64,000 bases of DNA from Thalassotalea euphylliae. Its GTDB lineage: Bacteria > Pseudomonadota > Gammaproteobacteria > Enterobacterales > Alteromonadaceae. The notes under the pieces are model-generated. The model searched no databases, was not told where the DNA came from, and was given only the letters and a program-made list of their open reading frames with translations. Location of the stretch: positions 682,001-746,000 of the forward strand of contig NZ_QUOV01000001.1 in NCBI RefSeq assembly GCF_003390395.1, given 5' to 3'. Position 1 is the first letter of the stretch, and each line of letters begins with the position of its first letter. The position numbers were made by a program, and so were the translations under genes. Shown piece by piece: positions 28,400 through 36,269 of the stretch.

Positions 28400-29146
28400 A
28401 TGTCCGATTTCCAACCAGTCAAACCCGAGCAGCATCAGCAGTTAAAACTCGACCCTAGCCTAGATTGGGAATTTATTGCTAGGCAACACCAGCTTGAAGT
28501 TACGGTCACAGAAGCGCAACAAGCAGCGTCGAGCTTTCCACTATTCTTTATCAAAAATAGTGAAACTGGCACCACCTCAATTGCGGCAATCACGTCCTTT
28601 GTGATGGACTCAAATGTATTGACCGATGACAAGGGCGAGCATCAGCTGGCATATGTTCCGCTTGCTGCTAGCTTGCGTCCTTTTGCTCTAGGTATTGACC
28701 CAGATAACGATAAGAACATTATTCCCTACCTAGATCTCGCATCTAGTTTAGTCAGTGAATCGCAAGGTGAAGCGCTATTTAATGATGGTAAAGCTACGCC
28801 ATTTTTTCAGCGTTATAACCAACAGCTAGAGCAGTTTTATCTTGGCCAGTTAGAAACAGGCAAGTTTATTAAAGCGCTTGAAGCGCTAGATCTTATCCAA
28901 CCAATAGAGCTTGAAATTACGATTCCCAGTGGCAAGAAGAGCACCTTGAAAGGGCTTTGTCACTTAAATGAAAAAGCCCTTAATGCACTCGCTGAACAAG
29001 ATCAGCAAAACTTATTAAACCAAGGGTATTTTGCTGCCATTTTTGCGATGTTATCGTCAATGACACAGCTTAATCGTTTGATTCAAGGTCATACTAAATT
29101 GGGTGAACCAATTTCGGGTATCAATATCGTGCCTGTAACGGCTTAA
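28400..29146 (+). CDS. SapC-family protein, second copy
   Basis: This 248-aa protein is a diverged paralogue of the protein at 24.9 kb. The shared landmarks are FPLFFIKN (about 50-57), a GIDPDND segment, an LFNDGKATPF stretch matching FTDEGKAS in the other copy, and a C-terminal FAAIFAMLSSMTQLNRL. Both lack signal peptides. The ATG has GAAGG about 9 nt upstream. It lies between two strong terminators, so it is expected to be transcribed alone. Its function is not established. Two SapC genes flanking one alpha-galactosidase gene is a notable arrangement. Confidence 0.8.
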   Translation: MSDFQPVKPEQHQQLKLDPSLDWEFIARQHQLEVTVTEAQQAASSFPLFFIKNSETGTTSIAAITSFVMDSNVLTDDKGEHQLAYVPLAASLRPFALGIDPDNDKNIIPYLDLASSLVSESQGEALFNDGKATPFFQRYNQQLEQFYLGQLETGKFIKALEALDLIQPIELEITIPSGKKSTLKGLCHLNEKALNALAEQDQQNLLNQGYFAAIFAMLSSMTQLNRLIQGHTKLGEPISGINIVPVTA

Positions 29147-29194
29147 ACGAAGAAAATAATGCTACAAAATAGTGGCAGGGAAAAAGTGAAGAAC

Positions 29195-29236
29195 AACGAG
29201 TAAGAAAAACGAGTAAGTTGCCTTACTCGTTTTTTA
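29195..29236 (+). terminator. Terminator with duplicated 5' arm after second SapC gene
   Basis: AACGAGTAAG occurs twice (29195-29204 and 29208-29217). The second copy, with three preceding A, pairs with CTTACTCGTTTTT (29222-29234) to form a strong intrinsic terminator. The first copy could pair with the same right arm. Confidence 0.85.
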
Positions 29237-29282
29237 TAAAGTGTTTAGTTTTATGTATAAAGTCAGGGTAACTTGAAGCTAG

Positions 29283-29678
29283 CTATGCGCTCAGCTCGAT
29301 TAAATCCCACCGATTACCATACAAATCTTTAAAGATAACCACAGTACCATAGGTCTCGTGGCGAGGCTGCTCACAAAATTCAACACCTGCTTGCTGCATT
29401 TCAGCATACTTCTGCTCAAAGTTATCTGTTTGCAATATCGCAAGTACGGCGTCACCTGCTTGCTTGCCGATAGCGCTTTGCTGAGCGTAAGTTTGTGCTT
29501 TATGCAATATCAGCTTTAACCTACTGTGCTCGCTTGGGCTAACGGTTAGCCAGCGGTGATCTTCCATTTGCACATCACCGCTAACTACAAAACCTAACTT
29601 TTCGATATAGAAATCAAGGGCCGTTTGGTAGTCACCAACGAGTAAATTAATCGCTGAAACTTGTTGTTTACTTGTCAT
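29283..29678 (-). CDS. VOC-superfamily (glyoxalase/dioxygenase fold) protein
   Basis: This 131-aa single-domain protein of the vicinal oxygen chelate superfamily has the pattern VSAINLLVGDYQTALDFYIEKLGF at the start (seen as DYQTALDFYIEKLGF) and ends in VVIFKDLYGNRWDLIEL. The likely metal ligands include the Glu of LIEL at the C-terminus. The usual first-strand His is not obvious, because the strand reads VSAINLLV. Its catalytic role is therefore unknown; such proteins include lyases, isomerases and resistance factors. It ends the minus-strand sugar cluster, 31 bp after the symporter gene, perhaps in the same transcript. Confidence 0.78.
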   Translation of the reverse strand: MTSKQQVSAINLLVGDYQTALDFYIEKLGFVVSGDVQMEDHRWLTVSPSEHSRLKLILHKAQTYAQQSAIGKQAGDAVLAILQTDNFEQKYAEMQQAGVEFCEQPRHETYGTVVIFKDLYGNRWDLIELSA

Positions 29679-29709
29679 TGTTGCTTACCTGTTATCACTA
29701 CCACAGCAA

Positions 29710-31137
29710 TTAGGCTGTTTGCTGGCGAGCGAAAGAAACTTTATTGCCAAATACCAAGCGGTTGGTGGCTAGTGCCACACCAACGCAAGCAAATAAGGTA
29801 ATACACATCATATGAATGTAGTGGAACGGTGCCCAAACAAACACAAAGAAAGCATATAACAAGGTGCCAAAGACAACTGCGATAATCGCGGCGCGAGCAT
29901 CAACATCTTTAAAAAGCAGGCCAACAATAAAGGTCGAAAGAATAGGCATACTGAGTAGGCCATAAAGTTCTTGAACCGTATTGATAATACTTTCTTGGGC
30001 GGCGTAAACCGGTACTAGCGCTAATGCAATGCCAACAAATACAATGGTAATAATTGCATTGAGCTTACCGACATTAGCATCTTTGTTGACGTAAGCCTCG
30101 TGAATATCACAGCAGTAAAGCGCAGCAGAAGAGTTCAAAATACTGTTGAATGTTGTTAACACGGCGGCGGCAATAGCTGCAGCAAAAACACCAGATAACC
30201 ATACAGGTAAAACATCCGCCGCTATGGTGCCATAAGCGGCATCGCCAATATCGCCGTAGAGTTTATATGAAACGATACCTGGCACCACAATCATTGGTGG
30301 CACAATTAATAAACGTATAGCCGCAGCTGAAAATACGCCCTTTTGCGCTTCTTTCAGATTTGGTGCTGCCATTGCCCGTTGGGTAATCGTCTGGTTTGTA
30401 CCCCAATAAAAGGCTTGAATAAATATCATCCCCGTTAGCAGTACATGCCAAGGGAGTGGAGAGTCATCACCACCTATCATGGTCAGGCGCTCGGTAGGAA
30501 TTCCAGAAAAATCAAAGTCTATGGCAGCAACTGCAAGGTAAACAATTAACATACCCATGCCAAGCAATAAAATACCGCTGTAGGTATCTGAAACTGCAAC
30601 GGCGCGCAAACCACCAAATACTGCGTAACAGGCGCCCACCAACGCAAAGCACACAGCCAAGAACATGATACTTAGCTCAGTGCCAAATAGTGACTTCATA
30701 AATAATGAACCACTGTATAGCACTGCGGGTAAGAAAATGAATACATTACCTAATAGGAATAGGGCGGCAATTACTGCGCGAATATTCTTATCACCATAGC
30801 GTTTTTCGAGTAACTCTGTGGTCGTTGTGCAGTTATTTTTGTAATAAACAGGTAAAAAGACTTTAGCAAGTATGATCAACCCGATAACTGCAGCAAACTC
30901 CCACCATGCGAGCAACGCCATTTGGTTACCATTCATGCCAATCAACTGATCAGTACTTAAGTTGGTTAGCGTGATAGAGCCAGCAACAAACATCCAAGAT
31001 AAACCGCCACTGGCAAGAAAGTATTCTTTGTTAGAATCGCTTGAGCGGGCGTGACCAGCACATTTTAGATAGGTAGCGAAAGCAATTAGTGCAGTAATTC
31101 CGAAAAACACTATGACCTGTATGGCTTGTGCTGACAT
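29710..31137 (-). CDS. Sodium:solute symporter (SSS/SLC5 family), probable sugar transporter
   Basis: This 475-aa inner-membrane protein with many hydrophobic helices resembles the SGLT branch of the solute:sodium symporter family. It has the early ASGGLSWMFVAGSITLTNLS helix (seen as LSWMFVAGSITLTNLST), the family TTTELLEKRYG segment and the FYWGTNQTITQRAMAA sequence characteristic of SGLT-type sugar symporters. Neighbouring galactose-oxidation genes point to galactose or a related sugar; that specificity is inferred. A 444-bp upstream region separates it from the lactonase gene, so it likely has its own promoter. Confidence 0.88.
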   Translation of the reverse strand: MSAQAIQVIVFFGITALIAFATYLKCAGHARSSDSNKEYFLASGGLSWMFVAGSITLTNLSTDQLIGMNGNQMALLAWWEFAAVIGLIILAKVFLPVYYKNNCTTTTELLEKRYGDKNIRAVIAALFLLGNVFIFLPAVLYSGSLFMKSLFGTELSIMFLAVCFALVGACYAVFGGLRAVAVSDTYSGILLLGMGMLIVYLAVAAIDFDFSGIPTERLTMIGGDDSPLPWHVLLTGMIFIQAFYWGTNQTITQRAMAAPNLKEAQKGVFSAAAIRLLIVPPMIVVPGIVSYKLYGDIGDAAYGTIAADVLPVWLSGVFAAAIAAAVLTTFNSILNSSAALYCCDIHEAYVNKDANVGKLNAIITIVFVGIALALVPVYAAQESIINTVQELYGLLSMPILSTFIVGLLFKDVDARAAIIAVVFGTLLYAFFVFVWAPFHYIHMMCITLFACVGVALATNRLVFGNKVSFARQQTA

Positions 31138-31581
31138 TCTTGATTCCTCTTAGACACTGGGCTAGCGCTAACCAAGAGATTGCTCTGGATAATCAGGGCA
31201 GGCTTAGGGCTATACACGCTTGGCATTTCACCTTATTTCGATATCAAGAAAGACTCTAGCTTCAATATGGTTTAGCGTTTAAGTCTTTAATTTATCAATG
31301 AGTTATTGCTATTTTTAGTGGTGAAAAAAGCTATGTATCAGCTAGCTTTAGTAGATAGTTGCTTTATTTGTATTATATATACTATCTTTATTTTTGCGCG
31401 TTTAAAACCGCTTCTTGGATAATTATCTTCTGCCTTACCTTGTAATAAATGGCAATAAAGTTATCGGCTCTGATCTAAACAGCACTGGCATAAAAACTCT
31501 GGTATAAACTGTTTACTTGCTTTGATTCGCCTTGAATGGCTTTAAAGCTTTTTAATATTCAGGAAACAGAGCCAATTCTTA
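31138..31581. other. Intergenic region upstream of symporter gene, 444 bp
   Basis: AT-rich DNA without a supportable gene. It probably contains the symporter promoter and the end of the lactonase transcript. The only motif I would single out is the operator candidate at 31365-31384. Confidence 0.45.
31365..31384. promoter_or_regulatory. Candidate operator upstream of symporter gene
   Basis: ATTTGT-ATT-ATATAT (31366-31380) followed by ACTA fits the motif seen at galE and the GH36 gene. TATATACTAT (31376-31385) recurs exactly at 35111-35120 before the galactose-oxidation operon. It lies about 230 bp before the symporter start. Confidence 0.4.
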
Positions 31582-32514
31582 TCATTGAACGGGCACTGCA
31601 ACATCGTCAACATTTGCATAAACCTCGTCAATGCCAATACTTTCATCTAACTGGTAGATAAAAATATTGCCTGCCTCTGGCTCTCTGTCGAGTTGTTGTT
31701 TAGTTAGTTCATCGCGAGCACTAGTGACAGCGAGCAAGTTGCGATTTGGGCCGCCTATGGCAACACAAGTCGGCTGAGACACTGGTAAATCCAGTTGTTG
31801 TATTACTTGGCCTTGTGGTGAGTATTGAACCACACGGCTACCACCCCATTGGGCAGACCACAGGTTACCATTTTTATCAATACAGGCACCGTCTGGGTAG
31901 GCGCCAGCTTCGGTTTTTGCAAAAATTTGTTCGTTGGTTAATTGCTGGTCTGCTGATAACTGATATTGGTAAATAATGCCTGTTGGTGAATCGCCATGAT
32001 ACATAGTTTTACCATCAGGGCTAAAACACAGTGAATTGGATATCTTGATACCTGTTTTTTTGGGGCTGAGTTGAAATGACGACGACTTTTGCTCAAGCTG
32101 AAAAAGGCTAGCGTTTTTATCACTCTGATGAGCGCTTTGGTGCTCTTTTTCGACATTTTTTTCGACCATGCCTCCAACCCAAAATCTACCGCTGCGATCC
32201 AATCGACCGTCATTGAGGCGATGGCCTTGGTTGGCGGTGTCTAAATGGGCAAGCCAGTTGATTGTTCGGCTAGCTAAATCATACAGGGCGATACCCGATG
32301 CAAACGCGACTAATAGTTGCTGAGGTTGTTTGGTAAATGCGAAGCAGCCGACTCGCTCCGGCATGCAGTAGCATTTGAGATGGCCATTTCGGAGCTGATA
32401 TTCATACACCTTGCTGGTTTGAATATCAGTCCACCACAACGACACCTGCTCTGGGTGCCATAACACGCCTTCTGCTAATTGATTTTCTACAGCTAAAGTT
32501 TTGATTAATTTCAT
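31582..32514 (-). CDS. SMP-30/gluconolactonase-family lactonase, probable galactonolactonase
   Basis: This 310-aa six-bladed beta-propeller protein of the SMP-30/regucalcin family should open a sugar lactone to the aldonate. The first blade has EGVLWHPEQVSLWWTDI with the metal-ligand Glu in EGVLW. Later come NDGRLDRSGRFWVGGM and SLCFSPDGKTMYHGDSPTG, carrying the Asn and Asp ligands. A Ser/Lys-rich insertion near 120-150 is unusual. Its ATG overlaps the aldolase stop codon as TAATG, so they are co-translated. In context it would hydrolyse galactono-lactone made by the SDR dehydrogenase. Confidence 0.85.
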   Translation of the reverse strand: MKLIKTLAVENQLAEGVLWHPEQVSLWWTDIQTSKVYEYQLRNGHLKCYCMPERVGCFAFTKQPQQLLVAFASGIALYDLASRTINWLAHLDTANQGHRLNDGRLDRSGRFWVGGMVEKNVEKEHQSAHQSDKNASLFQLEQKSSSFQLSPKKTGIKISNSLCFSPDGKTMYHGDSPTGIIYQYQLSADQQLTNEQIFAKTEAGAYPDGACIDKNGNLWSAQWGGSRVVQYSPQGQVIQQLDLPVSQPTCVAIGGPNRNLLAVTSARDELTKQQLDREPEAGNIFIYQLDESIGIDEVYANVDDVAVPVQ

Positions 32515-33116
32515 TAAAGCAAGGTTAGCTTATGTTCGATTTGCGACAGGCTATCACCTTGGGTGTAGAGTTGGCTACCAATGCCGACTGCTTTAGCGCC
32601 TGCATCAAGCCATTGCTGACGATTTGCTAACGACACGCCACCGACTGCAATAAGTGCACATTCTTGGGGTAATACCGTTAGTAATGCTTTGATATGTTCA
32701 ACGCCATAAGTTGCGGCAGGAAATACTTTAAGTGCAGTAGCCCCTGCGTTGTAGGCTTGGAATGCTTCGCTGACCGTGGCAATTCCCGGAATGCTGATCA
32801 TGTCTAATTCAAGTGTGTAATCAATAACCCCAGTATCACCATTGGGTGAAATAATAACTTGGCCACCAGCGTTCTTTACTTGCTCAACTTGATTGATATT
32901 AATCACAGTTCCAGCGCCAATTAAGCAATCTGAAGGCAGGTGCTCGCGCAGTAAAGTAATACATTCGAGCGCCTCTGGTCGGTTTAATGGCACTTCCATC
33001 ACTCTGATGCCGTGTCGATATAACAACTGGCCAACCGCGATCGCACTTGCTTTATTCAAGCCACGTAAAATGGCTATTATCGGGTTGCTTGGTATCCACC
33101 CATTGATTGTATTCAC
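32514..33116 (-). CDS. dgoA: 2-dehydro-3-deoxy-6-phosphogalactonate aldolase
   Basis: This 200-aa class I aldolase of the KDPG/KHG family is expected to split KDPGal into pyruvate and glyceraldehyde-3-phosphate. It has IIAILRGL at the start, the proton-transfer Glu in VMEVPLNRP, the Schiff-base Lys in GATALKVFPA and the phosphate loop AVGGVS. The VPLNRP and KVFPAATYG forms match DgoA better than Eda. The start is GTG with an AGG-containing site upstream. It overlaps the lactonase gene by one base. A tandem repeat array separates it from dgoK. Confidence 0.9.
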   Translation of the reverse strand: MNTINGWIPSNPIIAILRGLNKASAIAVGQLLYRHGIRVMEVPLNRPEALECITLLREHLPSDCLIGAGTVININQVEQVKNAGGQVIISPNGDTGVIDYTLELDMISIPGIATVSEAFQAYNAGATALKVFPAATYGVEHIKALLTVLPQECALIAVGGVSLANRQQWLDAGAKAVGIGSQLYTQGDSLSQIEHKLTLL

Positions 33117-33149
33117 CTGACACCTATTTTGTTCATTGTTGCGCTCTTC

Positions 33150-33214
33150 GCTTAGCTACTTTACTTGGCTATCTCACTTGGCTGCTTCGTTTGGCTAGTT
33201 GGTTTAGCTATTTG
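33150..33214. repeat. Five degenerate 13-bp tandem repeats between dgoK and dgoA
   Basis: Units GCTTAGCTACTTT, ACTTGGCTATCTC, ACTTGGCTGCTTC, GTTTGGCTAGTTG and GTTTAGCTATTTG are contiguous and fill most of the 115-bp gap within an otherwise tight operon. Confidence 0.78.
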
Positions 33215-33231
33215 ATCTTGTAAGAAAGCAA

Positions 33232-34197
33232 TTAAACACTGGACGGCGAGCCGACTAATAGCTGTTGATACACTGATGCGAACCCTGCCAGTGTAATTGC
33301 TTCAACGTCGTATCGTGTTGTTGCTATCTGTTGCATGATTAATACTTCGCTAAACCGTTGACTGAGCGTGTTACTACCAATAATGCTTACGGAGTTAAGT
33401 TGTTCAAACGACCATTCGGTTGCATTGATTGCCGCTCTGACGTCACTGCCAATAAGCATGCCGGATAAATATGAGGTCGCATGCTCAGGCGCAAGTTCTT
33501 TGAATAGCTGTTTACTACGAGCACTAAATAAGCCATGGATAAAGCTACCTAGTGCACTTGCTAGCGTATATTGGGCACCAGAGGCAAAGGCGTGGGGGCA
33601 AAACTCCCCATGTGCATCTTGAATTAATACACTGTGGTGACACAAAAGATCATATAGCTCGCCTGTCATGGCGGTTTTAAACAGCTTTACTTGTCCATCA
33701 TCAACTAACACCCACTTGGTGTGTGTGCCTGGTAAGCAGATTAAGTGCTGCCCTTGTTGATGCGCTTGGTCTTGCGCCAACCAGCCAAGCACTTGTAATT
33801 CTTCACCACGCATAACGTCGCGATGGTTATTTTCATGGCTGCAGTGTAGCCCTGGCACTATGGATAGTTGCTGATCGCGGCAGGTAAAGTGTAAACACGA
33901 TTGTGCAACCATATTAGGTGAAATAGGGCAGGGTAAATAAGTGGTTTCTTGCCAGCCTATGCTTGAGCCAATTTGCCCAGCCATAATAATCGGCAAATGT
34001 TGATAGTGTGCCTGCCATGGCGCAATGCAATTAAACAGCTCTTGTTCGAAGCCATGGGTGACTTTAGTGACGCCACGCGCATAACTTGTGGCTAGCAGTC
34101 TGAGCGAATTATCCTGTCTGTATTGACATAGATAAGCTCGCAAATGACTAGTTCCCCAATCAATGGCAATGAGATCTGCATGTTCAATGCTGTCCAT
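33232..34197 (-). CDS. dgoK: 2-dehydro-3-deoxygalactonokinase
   Basis: This 321-aa ASKHA-fold kinase phosphorylates 2-keto-3-deoxy-galactonate at C6. It opens with the phosphate-1 motif IAIDWGTSHLRAYL and has MAGQIGSSIGW, the CLPGTHTKWV segment characteristic of DgoK, and MTGELYDLL. I placed the start at MDSIEHADL, 16 nt after the dehydrogenase stop, with GGGTG about 8 nt before it. An alternative ATG 12 codons upstream would overlap the dehydrogenase gene. It is the second gene of the galactose-oxidation operon. Confidence 0.9.
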   Translation of the reverse strand: MDSIEHADLIAIDWGTSHLRAYLCQYRQDNSLRLLATSYARGVTKVTHGFEQELFNCIAPWQAHYQHLPIIMAGQIGSSIGWQETTYLPCPISPNMVAQSCLHFTCRDQQLSIVPGLHCSHENNHRDVMRGEELQVLGWLAQDQAHQQGQHLICLPGTHTKWVLVDDGQVKLFKTAMTGELYDLLCHHSVLIQDAHGEFCPHAFASGAQYTLASALGSFIHGLFSARSKQLFKELAPEHATSYLSGMLIGSDVRAAINATEWSFEQLNSVSIIGSNTLSQRFSEVLIMQQIATTRYDVEAITLAGFASVYQQLLVGSPSSV

Positions 34198-34213
34198 ATG
34201 TGTTGCACCCACC

Positions 34214-34978
34214 CTAAGTACGTCCACCATCAATCGTGATTGATTGACCAGTGATCATTGCACTATCGTCAGACGATAAGAACATCGCTAACTTCGCCAC
34301 TTCAGAGGGCGCTATTCTTTTCTTGATTGCCATTGCTGCCATCCATTGCTTTTCTTGGCGCTCGCTAAGGTAAGAGGCCAGTTGTTTATCGGTTGCTATC
34401 CAGCCGGGTAAAATCGCATTAACGCGAATGTTGTAGCGACCGTAGTCTTTGGCTAACGATTTTGTCATGCCAATAAGGCCGGCTTTTGCTGTGGTGTAGC
34501 CAACCATATTTTTCGGGCCAATCAGTGCGTTGATTGAACTAAAATTAAGAATTACGCCACTTTTTTGTTTACGCATTTGTTCGAAAACAGCTTGTGCAGC
34601 ATAAAATGCCGCATCTAAGTTTATTTGCATGCATGATTGCCAATCTTGTGGACTGACATCTTGTGGCCTATGGCGCATATCATTGGCAACATTGTTTATC
34701 AGTACATCCATGCCACCCAATGCTTCAGTTGCACTGGCAATTGCATGGGTAAGCTCAGGTTGTACAGTCACATCAACTACCTGAAACCAAAGCTGTTGGT
34801 GAAAGCTTGATAATTTTTCAAGCAACAATTGGCCAGCTTCTTCATTGATATCAATAAATGCAACGTAAGCGCCTTGTTCGACAAAAGCTCGAACCATCGC
34901 TGCACCAATGCCAGAGGCACCGCCAGTGATAAAAATACGCTTGTTGCGCAAACTCAAGTACTGGGTTGAAGTAGACAA
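34214..34978 (-). CDS. SDR-family sugar dehydrogenase, probable galactose dehydrogenase
   Basis: This 254-aa classical short-chain dehydrogenase has the nucleotide-binding TGGASGIG (about 19-26), an acidic FIDINEE that favours NAD, NNVAND, catalytic Ser in NFSSIN, and YTTAKAG with Tyr and Lys. It ends GQSITIDGGRT. It heads the operon with dgoK, dgoA and a lactonase, which fits oxidation of D-galactose to galactono-lactone. Other aldoses such as L-arabinose or D-fucose are possible, since sequence alone does not fix the substrate. It diverges from the GntR/FadR-type regulator gene. Confidence 0.82.
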   Translation of the reverse strand: MSTSTQYLSLRNKRIFITGGASGIGAAMVRAFVEQGAYVAFIDINEEAGQLLLEKLSSFHQQLWFQVVDVTVQPELTHAIASATEALGGMDVLINNVANDMRHRPQDVSPQDWQSCMQINLDAAFYAAQAVFEQMRKQKSGVILNFSSINALIGPKNMVGYTTAKAGLIGMTKSLAKDYGRYNIRVNAILPGWIATDKQLASYLSERQEKQWMAAMAIKKRIAPSEVAKLAMFLSSDDSAMITGQSITIDGGRT

Positions 34979-35341
34979 TATAACTTCCTAATAAGTAAGC
35001 ACTAATAACACTTTAGCGAATTTTATATCAGGTGCAAACCGCACCGCAAAAACAGGTGGCCCAATGACAAACGCAAATTTCACGTGTTCGTTATTTAATC
35101 AATAATATGTTATATACTATTATATTAATAATAATAAAAAGCAAAACGCTGCGAAACAACTCACAATTGTTTATGTTAAAAAAGAGTAACTAACTGGCTA
35201 TCGCGTGCTAAGGAAAAGCAGTAGTATATATTTATCAGGCATAAGAACGCAGACTATAAAACCTTTTAGTTGCAACAATAAAAAGTGGTGAATATGGCAA
35301 TTGCACTACCGCCATTAAAACCTTAGAAGCAAGAGAATGTG
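34979..35341. promoter_or_regulatory. Divergent promoter region for sugar operon and GntR regulator
   Basis: The 363-bp gap is AT-rich around 35100-35145. It contains TATATACTAT (35111-35120), identical to a string upstream of the symporter gene. It is the natural site for autoregulation by the FadR-type regulator and for the operon promoter. No small gene is apparent. Confidence 0.45.
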
Positions 35342-36052
35342 ATGAGAAGTAGCCCTAAACACAATTTAACCCATCAATTAACACATAACCTTGGCATGGC
35401 AATCGTTAAAGGTGACTACCCTGTGGGATCAGGGTTGCCTTCTGAAGCTGACCTTTGCTTGCAATATGATGTTAGCCGCAGTGCGACGCGTGAAGCGGTT
35501 AAAATGCTGTCAGCAAAAGGACTGATATCTTCTCGTCCTAAACAAGGTATTCTAGTATTGCCAGAAAGCAGCTGGAATATGTTTGATACAGATGTACTGA
35601 GTTGGATTTTAAACAGTAAGCCTTCATTGACTTTACTTAAAGAATTTACGCAAGTTAGGGCTGCAATCGAGCCCGAAGCCGCTGCTCTTGCCGCTTTAAA
35701 TGCCAGTGACGAGCAAATAGCAGAGATTGAAAAAGCGCTATCTCGTATGGCAGATGCGGATAAAGGCTTAGATGACCCGCTTGATGCAGATATCGCCTTC
35801 CATACGGCCATTCTACTGGCCAGTGGTAACCGCTTTATCGCTCAGCTTACTGATTTTATTGGGACTGCACTTCGAGTGAGTATTCGCTATACCAATCGCA
35901 TTAAAGGAGTTCCCGGGGCAGATGTACAAAAGCACGCTGACATTTTTAATACCATACAAACGCGAAACCCTGAACAAGCAAGAGAATGTGTGAGCACTAT
36001 TTTAGATGAAGCGCTCTCCTTGATTGATTCTCAGCTTGATCCTCAACCTTAA
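35342..36052 (+). CDS. GntR/FadR-family transcriptional regulator, DgoR-like
   Basis: This 236-aa regulator has an N-terminal winged helix (about 10-72, with LPSEADLCLQYDVSRSATREAVKML giving SRSATREAVKML at the recognition helix) and a C-terminal FCD ligand domain (about 95-225, metal-site residues in DIAFHTAILLASGN). FadR-subfamily members such as DgoR sense sugar acids or their derivatives and repress neighbouring catabolic operons. Divergence from the galactose-oxidation genes fits that. The ATG at 35342 is preferred over an adjacent GTG; AAGAGAA is upstream. The effector is inferred, possibly galactonate. Confidence 0.85.
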   Translation: MRSSPKHNLTHQLTHNLGMAIVKGDYPVGSGLPSEADLCLQYDVSRSATREAVKMLSAKGLISSRPKQGILVLPESSWNMFDTDVLSWILNSKPSLTLLKEFTQVRAAIEPEAAALAALNASDEQIAEIEKALSRMADADKGLDDPLDADIAFHTAILLASGNRFIAQLTDFIGTALRVSIRYTNRIKGVPGADVQKHADIFNTIQTRNPEQARECVSTILDEALSLIDSQLDPQP

Positions 36053-36269
36053 CTGTCCCCTTCCCAAAGTTACTAATAATGTAGCAGCACAATCATGCTG
36101 CTATAATTTTATTACTGCATTGGCATCAGTAATGATCTGCCACGCAAACAAGAAACGTAGTTAACCTGTGTCCTAGATGTACTTCGCGTATGTAAGTAAT
36201 TGCCAACAATAACGTGCGGTAGTCTGAGTTAGGCTAATACTTGGCAACACATAAGCTGAGGAATTGATA

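Noticed and set aside
20255..29146. Idea that the halogenase-like gene marks a secondary-metabolite cluster
   Set aside because: No synthase, tailoring or resistance genes nearby. Receptor, SapC and alpha-galactosidase genes point to carbohydrate use instead.
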